Source: Mytilinidion resinicola (Eukaryota; Ascomycota; Dothideomycetes; Mytilinidiales; Mytilinidiaceae). From it: a stretch of 64,000 bases of DNA. Both the position numbers and the translations under genes were made by a program. Of this stretch, positions 56,584 through 64,000 are shown piece after piece. The stretch spans positions 826,199-890,198 of the forward strand of contig NW_022985450.1 in assembly GCF_010093595.1 (NCBI RefSeq), in the 5' to 3' direction. Under the pieces are notes generated by a model, which did no database searches, was not told where the DNA came from, and saw only the letters and a program-made list of their open reading frames with translations. Numbering within the stretch: the stretch's first letter is position 1; each line of letters opens with the position of its first letter.

Positions 56584-57249
56584 CTAACCATATTCGACAC
56601 AGATGGAGATCTCGACGCAAGCCTTCATTCCACGTTCATTGAATCCTCGCTCCAGACATCCCTTCAATCCCGCAACTATCTCCTCTGCAGGAGGCATGTC
56701 CGGCGTTTCAGACATGCTCGACCCTGCCAGATGAGCGGACCGGTACCGGCATTCCAACTGTATGTGATCCAGTCTCTTGCACTCGAACAGCTTGCTCAGC
56801 TGCAGTTCCTCAAATACCTCCTCCAGCGGCCTGCCTACATGACGAACCCATAGCAGGAATGGCATGTTGATGGTGCGAATTTTGGGGAGGCGAGCAACGA
56901 AGTCGAGGTCCTCTTAAATACTGTCTTCGTGCTTCCAGATAATGCCTCCGATACGAATATGACGCACTGCGGCGAATCCTTCATCGCCCAAGTATTCGAT
57001 CCAATCCATGAAAGCGAATGTGCAGTGGACATGGAAGAAAGTTGAGCGGATGCAGTATGCCGAGACTTCGATCCGCAGTTGCTTGTTTACGTTGCAGACT
57101 CGAGGGAGGAAGTTAGGCTGGATGCGTCCAAAGAAGAAGTCCTGGTCATCGATGTATTCGTAATCGCTATAGGCTCTCTTTGGGCGCAGCTCGACAGTGT
57201 AAAAGAATATGTTGTCGCGAATTTCTCGAGGTAGACTGTGGAGAAGAAA
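56584..57249 (-). pseudogene. 2EXR paralogue 3, interrupted by in-frame TAA
   Basis: From the splice acceptor at 57250 (ATATAG) one frame of 222 codons runs to the stop at 56584: FLLHSLPREIRDNIFFYTVE, VCNVNKQLRIEVSAYCIR, WIEYLGDEGFAAVRHIRIGG, then WKHEDSI-stop-EDLDFVARLPKIRT, and on to LFECKRLDHIQLECRY and LKGCLERGFNERGMKACVEI. The only break is the TAA at 56914-56916. CAA to TAA is a single CpA-to-TpA change. Exon 1 was not found with confidence. The strong match with paralogue 2 over the whole length shows that the gene was recently functional. Confidence 0.65.
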
Positions 57250-57830
57250 CTATATGTAATATTTTAGTACTAGTGAGGAGATGTAACATTGTTTTGAAGG
57301 GCTTCAAGGCGAGTCACGTGATCGTATCCACGTGTGACATGGAAGTAGGTAACAAGAAAATAGCCAGCAAGAGGATGGAAAGAGGCCTTCAGGCTTGATT
57401 TTTAGATAATTTTCCAACCGTAAGTGCGCGAGTTGCCCTCTATGGCGTAAAGAGGTATGCGTAACACTCGTGGGCTCAAACGAGGGGGAGCCAGATATTA
57501 CGGGACAAGGTAGTTACAAAGCATTGCAGAATAGTTACAGGCCCCGAAATCCTTCCGGTCCGAAGACGTTGTGCCGACTCACTCCTTGTGTACCACCTGA
57601 GTGCTCAAGTTGTCTGAACCCCACCCCCTCAACAGGAGATCTTCTCGCGTCATGTGAGGGGAATGGTGTCTTCGGTTAAAACAGCCGTGACGGGGTCTGC
57701 CAACGAAGTTAGTCCGATCAACTATTTATCTACCGGCAACCAGATGACACCTTTTAGCTTTCAGTACCGGACCCCGTTTTGCTTCCAACACCCTCTGTTT
57801 CCCCCATAATATTGATCTCTCTCCGCCAGC
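57250..57830. other. Intergenic, no gene supported
   Basis: Exon 1 of 2EXR paralogue 3 should lie in the first 150-200 bases on the minus strand but cannot be placed. The last 100 bases form the promoter of the next gene, including a CT-rich stretch before the ATG. Confidence 0.4.
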
Positions 57831-58703
57831 ATGGCCCCCAAATTCTATGTAGTAGCACGCGTCGAATCGAGGGAAGGGGCGCTACCCATTGTATGTAGGA
57901 TTCCTGTATTGTTTCTTAACCATGATGCGAGATAATGAGTCCACTGAGCACGTCAGGTCACGATCAGGATATTGCTAACGAGCTGAAAGTGGAGAGATCG
58001 GATCACGTCACTAGTGGACGTCTCCGCTAGCGAACGCTTGGGAGACTCTTACTATTGGGGCCACTCCCTTGGTCCAGACACCGATACGATAATCGGCCTG
58101 GAGGGATATACACATCCTGTGGGATTTTTCATGGGTCATTTCGAGACGGACGTTTTCAAAGCACAAACAAAACTGATAGACGGCGACGAACTTCTCAAGA
58201 CCCAACAGGGATTGGATAGTCCCGACTACGATCTGCATCACTACGACCTCGAGGGCGGCTGGCTCAAGCGAGCCGACGACCCTGAGAAAGACTCGAAAAC
58301 TAGCCATGTATCAGTCTACCATTTTTGGACCGCAGAGGAATCACAGCGCCCCGAATTGTTGAAGAAATTGGTCGCATTCGCTGATGGTCTGAAGGGGACC
58401 CAGGGCCCCAGTGGGCCTGTGCAGAGCGCTGCAGTTCTCAAAGAAATCAGGCACCCCACTATGGCTACATTTTGGCTACGGTACGTGATACTCATAATGG
58501 GCCTCATCCATGATGTTTGCCTTTGACGGAGCTGACTCAAATTCGTCATTAGAACAAAGAATACGGATGCGTACAACGACTTCAAGTCCTCTGCCCCCTT
58601 TACGAAGTTTCTTGAGGATGTCAAAAAGATCACTGCAAATACGAAAGTGCTTGAATCACAGGCATTCAATGGACATCTGGAGCTCAAACCTCCCCAGATC
58701 TGA
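57831..58703 (+). CDS. Dimeric alpha/beta-barrel (ABM/EthD-like) protein
   Basis: Exons 57831-57890, 57990-58480 and 58553-58703 give 233 residues. Introns of 99 and 72 bp have GTATGT..GCTAAC..GAAAG and GTACGT..CATTAG ends and keep the frame. The start MAPKFYVVARVESREGALPIW is the first strand and helix of antibiotic-biosynthesis-monooxygenase-like domains. Then come YYWGHSLGPDTDTIIGLEGY, GFFMGHFETDVFKAQTKLID and a second half with VYHFWTAEES and FTKFLEDVKKI. A two-domain ferredoxin-like barrel is likely, as in small cofactor-free oxygenases or EthD proteins. The enzymatic role is not proven, and no catalytic residue can be pointed out. Confidence 0.68.
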
Positions 58704-60476
58704 TCCTCTTCTATTTCCTTTTCCATTGCGTTGTTGTAGGCAAAATTGTCGGGTGCAAGTAATGTAGAACCCCTGAGAATGCATACACCCTGCAAGACTG
58801 ATTCGCTGAGCCACGGTCTCTTGAATTTGAAGTCTGATCTAGGTGATGAATGATCGTACCCCGCTGAACTCCATAGATCGTGGAAGGTCACTGAGGGCAA
58901 TAGGATCGTGAAACAGTCTGCGCTGAAGCTAGTATGTTTTTTTTGACAGTTATATCAAACCGCCTTGCATTTTAACACAGAGCGATTCTTAGAATTGCCC
59001 CACACGCGACAAGGACACTTGAGCTTCTTCTAACTTCAACTGAGGAACGTCGCTTGGAGCCCTGTCGATCTCCGGCCATTGCTTCCGATCCTGTTCTAGT
59101 TCCCCATGCAACGGTACATCACTTCACAGGTTACTTCCATATGGGTTGGAATCATGATGACAAGAACGGGGGTCGAGAGTGCCGAGAGGAGGAAACTGGA
59201 TTGGAGGTTAGAGGTTGGAGGTTGGAGGTTGCAGCAAAGGGAAGCTGAATACCATACAGGGGAAGTGTGCCGATAATTGGGCCCCGGGCTGACCCAAAGG
59301 CTAGGGAACGCAATCAAGCTCAGGAGCTACCAATGGCAGAGGTCTCGCGCTAACTTTTAAAGATGTCCTGGTGTAGTGGTGAACGCTTCCCCGAGCAAGC
59401 CGTTAGGAAGTGTATCGTTGATGGAATGAGGCCGTTAATCTCCCACCCCTAAACTCTATTTAACGCAAGCATATCTGGGCGAGGACCTACTTTCCTCGGA
59501 GTCGGTCGGAAGACTGGCCTAATCACAGTCGTACTTCGAGACGACATCGCTGACGTGGAGTACCAGGCGCGAGCCAAGTATCTTTTCGGTGCCGAGAGTG
59601 TTCCCAGTCGAGTTATCAAGCAGCTCGATCTTACGACGTTCACGAAGCCGAGCCCAGGTTCCGTATTCAATGTTCTCGTCAAAGCGCATATGTCACATTT
59701 GGTCGAGTACAGCCGAGGAAATGTTCAATTTGGAGCATCCGAACTTCGGTTGGATTGGTATCGTGGGATGGTGAAAGTATGGCAGAGGGAATGTGAATAT
59801 GGACCAGGCTGATCAAACGGTCAGCGAATCAAGCGTCCTCGAGAACATAGGCAATTTAATTTGTAGCGAACTCCATCTCACTAGAGGCCTTGTTCAAGGC
59901 TATACCTCATTAGTTGAGTTATCCTTGTCCTAACTAGCTCCTCTGTGAGCAGGGAATAACACCGACTCGTTAGATCAATGGGGGTCGAGGTCTAGGGTTC
60001 GACTCCTCTTCTAGGCCAATCTTCTTCTACTTCCTCTTTTGCCTCTTCTTTTTGCTTTCACTCCATTCATTCATTGTTGCTTAAGCACATAGAAAGAACA
60101 AAGAGGAGATAAGATGGAAAAGATGACGAACATGCAACAGTTCAAGAAATGGTCAGATTACTACGAAATGCTACACAGTGATAAGTGGTGTTTGGATATA
60201 ACTACGAAGAAAGAAAATATCCGGTAGAGACCGTGCTCCCTTATGCCACCTTCGTTCAAGCTCGTCTTCCCTCGCACCATCCTTTCCTTCATGCTCGTCT
60301 TTCCCTCATACCATCCCTTTCTTCATGTCAACCCCTTCTTCATGCCATTCCTTCCACTCTGCGATTTTGGCGAGACTGAGCGGCTCAGTGATCCAGTGAC
60401 CGCTGACCCCGGTTCAACGATTCATTCTCCGTAAACGTTGCCAACGAAGCCATCTGAGCCCTTTTTTCCGGATCAG
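58704..60476. other. Gene-poor stretch with one coding-like remnant
   Basis: From about 59457 to 59812 the plus strand reads TLFNASISGRGPTFLGVGRK through DDIADVEYQARAKYLFGAES and VKAHMSHLVEYSRGNVQFG to a stop at 59810-59812 without an ATG at the start. It may be the last exon or remnant of a gene that I do not recognise. A GGTTGGA/GGTTAGA short repeat lies near 59205-59230. The rest holds nothing that I can support. Confidence 0.4.
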
Positions 60477-61283
60477 TTACTCAGAAACATCCTTCTGGGT
60501 CTTGTTCGGGAACATGTCGACAATCTGCTCGCCGCCCTCAGGCTCAGACCGAATGGCACGGATCAAGAAGATGGCGTCGATGATGAGCTGCAAGCAGAAG
60601 CTGACGCCGAGCATCCAGAAGCTGATCCCCCCGTTGTAGGCACCAGCGCCGTATTTGCTGAATTGGATGCCCGTGGAGCCTGACCAGAAGAAGGGGACGA
60701 TCAGGTTGTAGATGGCGAGCTCCTTTGGGAACAAGGGCTTCTTCCGCTGGTCGATGATGATGGCGTAGGAGAAGCAGAAGTTCTGCACCATGAATGTCGG
60801 CCATGGCATCAGCGTACAGATCCAGAAAAGGTCGTTCAGGGCTTGAGTGATTTCCACGTTGCGCTCGGGGCGATAGGAGGTAGTCGCCAAGAGGATTCCG
60901 GGCAGGATGAAAGTCCAGAGGCCCGCAGCGGCGGCACTCAATTGGAGTTGTTGGACGACATAGTGCAGGTTCGGGACACGACGCATCTGGCTCGAAATGG
61001 CGGCACAGAAGGGCATGTAGAACAGGCCAGAGAGAACGATCAACGATGCGCCGACACGAACACGGTTCGTGTGCACCTGGTAGTGGTGGGCCGTTTGCTC
61101 TGCCGTCCACCATGGTTTGATCGGGGGCATGAAATCCGCGACGACGAATCCCAGCCCGAAGAGGACAGAGGAGAGGATGCCGCTGACGGCACAGTAGTAC
61201 TGGAAAGCATGGGGGGTCATCCAGCGCGACTCGGCCAGGCGGTCCCACATGCGCGTGACTGATGCTGGGCGATGGAAACCCAT
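60477..61283 (-). CDS. Integral membrane protein, about six to seven spans, unrecognised family
   Basis: An intronless 268-residue frame starting MGFHRPASVTRMWDRLAESR. Hydrophobic spans: YYCAVSGILSSVLFGLGFVV (about 29-48), VGASLIVLSGLFYMPFCAAI (78-97), AAAAGLWTFILPGILLATT (116-134), LFWICTLMPWPTFMVQNFCF (152-171), AIYNLIVPFFWSGSTG and ISFWMLGVSFCLQLIIDAIF (about 224-243). WWTAEQTAHHY in the first loop and a charged C-terminus complete it. Similar multi-span proteins of unknown role occur beside secondary-metabolite genes in fungi; the P450 gene 1.1 kb away fits that setting, but this is an inference. Confidence 0.65.
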   Translation of the reverse strand: MGFHRPASVTRMWDRLAESRWMTPHAFQYYCAVSGILSSVLFGLGFVVADFMPPIKPWWTAEQTAHHYQVHTNRVRVGASLIVLSGLFYMPFCAAISSQMRRVPNLHYVVQQLQLSAAAAGLWTFILPGILLATTSYRPERNVEITQALNDLFWICTLMPWPTFMVQNFCFSYAIIIDQRKKPLFPKELAIYNLIVPFFWSGSTGIQFSKYGAGAYNGGISFWMLGVSFCLQLIIDAIFLIRAIRSEPEGGEQIVDMFPNKTQKDVSE

Positions 61284-62372
61284 GATGTCGGTGTTGGATG
61301 GGTCGAAATTTCAGAGACAGGTATGATGAATTAGATAGTAAAGTTCAGGTTGTGGTCTTCTATCTTCTCGTTGCGCCTGCTGCAGCTTATACTCAAATCT
61401 GGGGAACCCCTGTCACTTCCTTGTGCGTTGTCTGTCCGAGAAGACTGTCCGATAAAACAGTCTGGGCATGCTACAACAGACGTGTATCTGCGGTAGGAAG
61501 ATTTGTTGCCATCCCTCTGAGACTTTACCGTAGAGATTCGGCCGGCTGGCTTGTTATGGTGTAAATGCGAGGCTTCTTTCGGCCTGGAGAACTCGTATGG
61601 ACACTCGATTACTGGTCAGCGCCAATGCTAGGTTGTAACCGACCAGCTAGCTAGGTTGTAACCGATCAGCTAGGTTCATAAGCGATATCGTGCTTATTCT
61701 TTGCATGATCCCTAGTCCCTCATGACTTCCACTTCTCGTCTAAAAGAAGAGGGTTTTGGTTAATCTTAGATAATACCTCGGACGGTACAACTGAGGTACT
61801 AAGGCACATGCGCAAAGTTTGCCTTGTGTTTACAGCGGAGAGAAAGCGGAAGGATTTGACCACCGTAATATCGACTCGCTGGTTGGTTGAAACCCAATGC
61901 CGCGGCTGAAGATATTGCAATTGGGGGGGGATACCCAGCAAGGGTCTGAAGAACCCTGCATTTTGTTCCGGGATTACCTTGTACATGGCTGTGGGGGCGG
62001 CACCAGCCGAGGGAGTGGGTCAAAACGAGGGGGCGGGGCCAAACGAGGGGGCGGGGCAGAGTGGGGACAAGCTCTAAATCGACTTCCCCGGATGCCGAAG
62101 GCTGAGACGATCTTCAAGTCACAGGGAGGTCCGAAACCGCGCACCTTTGTGTGATACGGTACCAGGCTCCCCCTTTGGCTAGTCTGATGTTCGTGTAGGT
62201 TTCCTTAGCAGTCAAAAGCAGAAAGAGAAATGAGCGGCAATTGATCTTATTGCCATGTGATGTCTGGATGAACTATCATATGACTTCATACAAGAGAGGA
62301 TTGCAGTGCAAGAACTATCGACATTGAGCACTGGTTCAGAACGCCCCTCCGCTTTGTTAGCTAGCATGCTTT
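61284..62372. other. Intergenic region with two short duplications
   Basis: GCTAGGTTGTAACCGACCAG near 61628 is repeated in tandem at about 61651 with GATCAG. GAGGGGGCGGGGCC-type blocks repeat near 62025-62058. No gene is seen. Confidence 0.45.
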
Positions 62373-64000
62373 CTATCCCCATTGTGACATGAACTTCGTA
62401 GCGTCGTCCAATTCTCGCTCAATGACAGCGAGATGCTCCTTGCTCCTTGGTACCACTTTCACTTCGAAAGGCAATGGGCATAGCAGGACTGCTGAGTTGT
62501 ATGCGTCCACATCCAATGAAGTCACCTTTCCCGTGACTGGGTCCACAGGCTCAGAGATATCAAATGCCCACAGAAGCTTTGCGGTAATACGCCACATATT
62601 CCGCTCTGCAAGATGCATACCTGGACAGATACGACGGCCGCCACCGTACCCATAGTGATGTAATTACTGAATACTCGTCAGTTTCGAATACCAACCTTTG
62701 AAAGGGGCGTACGTATCTCGTTTGTTGTAGTCTCCAACCGAATAGTCATGAGCAAGTTTTGGATGATCCAGGTAGCGGTCCGGATTGAAGTCGTTGGGAT
62801 TAGGGTACGATTTCTCGTCATAATGTAGAGCCCAGACTCCAAGGAAAACCGTTGTGCCCTTGGGAATGAGCATGCCCTCATATTCATCATCTGTATGACA
62901 CAGTCTTTAGCTTTGAAAAGTTGAAACGTGCAAGGCGAAAGGGTATCGAACCTTGGGTGCACAAATGCGGCAAGCCTGCGGATGCGCTTTTGAACGTCAG
63001 CGATTGTATAGTAGAAAAGTAGCTGCAAGACAGAACATACGTTGGCCGCCATCTCATTCCTTCCTTCACGATACAGTTGATGTAGGGCAACTCATTGAAG
63101 TCCGAGAACAGCGGAGCTCTGTCTTTGCCACACACGGCATCGATTTCTTTCCTTGCGCGTTCCGCGACCTTTGGATATTTGGCAAGCGCTAAGATAATCG
63201 TCAAGATCTGGTTGGCCGTTGTATCTGCTCCAGCCTCAAGCAATACCCCAAAGAGATAGTTGAAAGCGTGTTGGGACATGGGAAACCCCTTGGCTTCATA
63301 ATCATCAAGCTTGGTATCAATGAAACAATCCCTCTTATCGCCTTCAGCTCTTCTTTTGTCAATGATTGCTCTCGCCTTAGTCCACATGGCAGTCTGCAAC
63401 TCCTTGCATTTGTCCGCTCGCGTCTTCCAGTTTCCAGGTAGGTATTTCAGGAATGGAAATTCGTCGATGGGAGGATTTGCTCCAAGCTCTTCTATTTTCA
63501 CCCACTGCGGGTCATTAGCTGAATGTTTGAACGAATCGCAAAGGATGCCGGTAACAAACCAAGTCCATGAGTTCGTAGAATTCCTTATACCAGAAAGAGT
63601 CGAGATCCGCCGCTCTTTGGCCCCATATCAGCGTGCTCGCAACTGACGCTGTATAGAGTCTGGCGTAATCAAACATGCGTTCTGGCTGCTTTAGTATGTT
63701 ATTCATGAATATTACGGCTCTGATTTTGGTTTCCCGTTAGCTGAATCGGAGAACGGACACATGGTTACCTACTCAGCCTCCTGGACGCGGAAATGCTTCT
63801 CATCCAATAGCTTTGGGCTCAGATTGCGTGAGACTATGGCACGCTGCTCCCTCCATGCCGGAGTCGCGTTCTCCATAGTCAAACGGTCGCCATGTGTGAT
63901 GTAGTTGGTCACGTAGACAAATGGCCGGTCGGAGTAGATGCTCCCCTTCTTGTCAAGTAGATAGTTTGCTGCTTTTCGGTCGCAGACCACCACAAGGTTC
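62373..64000 (-). CDS. Cytochrome P450 monooxygenase, 5' end outside window; possible lesion before the heme loop
   Basis: Minus-strand exons 64000-63773 (partial), 63719-63559, 63504-63041, 62986-62952 and from 62890 downward join in frame through four clean GT..AG introns of 53-61 bp. Motifs in order: AGADTTAN (I-helix), KEGMR (ExxR), ASAGLPHLCTQDDEYEGMLIPKG, FNPDRYLD (PERF region), YGYGGGRRICPG (heme loop, Cys ligand). The set resembles the CYP group of O-methylsterigmatocystin oxidoreductase. The join before the heme loop is a problem: NKRD should lead into HYGYGGG, a GTACGC donor lies at 62712, but the only AG acceptors precede an in-frame TAA (62664-62666) and family sequence resumes at 62657. 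A lost acceptor or nonsense change is possible. Confidence 0.8.

Noticed and set aside
56399..56587. Plus-strand frame of 62 codons between 2EXR remnants
   Set aside because: It has no family resemblance and overlaps the end of the 2EXR paralogue on the other strand.
59365..59420. tRNA-like A-box (TGGTGTAGTGGTGAACGC)
   Set aside because: No T-arm or acceptor stem can be formed at the right distance.
59970..60015. tRNA T-arm-like GGGTTCGACTCC
   Set aside because: Flanking bases do not pair as a T-stem and no D or anticodon arm precedes it.

Overview
The window is nuclear DNA of a filamentous ascomycete (Pezizomycotina). The evidence is short introns of about 45-100 bp with GT..AG ends and CTAAC/CTAAT branch sites, Zn2Cys6 regulators with fungal-type C-terminal domains, a GPI-anchored Crh-type wall enzyme, 2EXR proteins and a proline/serine-rich codon style. 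The gene content would suit a dothideomycete, but that is an inference and cannot be settled without a database.

Layout. 0-7 kb: the 3' end of a GH78-like alpha-L-rhamnosidase, a Cys-rich hypothetical gene, short inverted-repeat elements, then a divergent RING protein / degenerate kinase pair. 7-12 kb: almost gene-free, with decayed tandem repeats. 12-17 kb: an amino-acid permease, a dispersed element with a clear target-site duplication, a gene with an NLR-type N-terminal domain and an SH3-like domain, and a frameshifted Cys-pair gene. 17-23 kb: six tandem paralogues of a protein family I do not recognise, two complete and four broken. 24-34 kb: housekeeping and wall genes (Crh-type GH16, cohesin SMC3, a putative mitochondrial protein, a secreted PEBP). 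35-40 kb: a Zn2Cys6 regulator and an MFS transporter. 40.4-43.5 kb: no convincing gene, but four successive CACGTG/TATA modules with G-rich repeats after them. 43.5-51.6 kb: an FAD monooxygenase, a divergent Zn2Cys6 regulator and an MFS transporter, which look like a small metabolic cluster. 52-57 kb: a DUF4267-like membrane protein and a 2EXR paralogue group with one intact and three broken members, one cut by an LTR-like insertion. 57.8-64 kb: an alpha/beta-barrel enzyme-like protein, a membrane protein and a cytochrome P450 that runs off the right edge.

Three themes run through the window. First, short non-autonomous elements: family 1 (foldback, about 210-290 bp) and family 2 (230-400 bp, CACGCG termini, 5-bp target duplications). 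One family-2 copy sits inside a family-1 copy, and both lie in an intron of a regulator gene. Second, recent gene decay by single nonsense changes. At least four, in the tandem array and the 2EXR group, are each one CpA-to-TpA step from a sense codon, the signature of repeat-induced point mutation; up to two more (kinase, P450) could be the same. Third, local gene-family expansion followed by decay, seen in both the 17-23 kb array and the 53-57 kb group.

Gene boundaries were set by reading frames, splice signals and comparison of paralogues within the window. Functions are assigned from motifs only.
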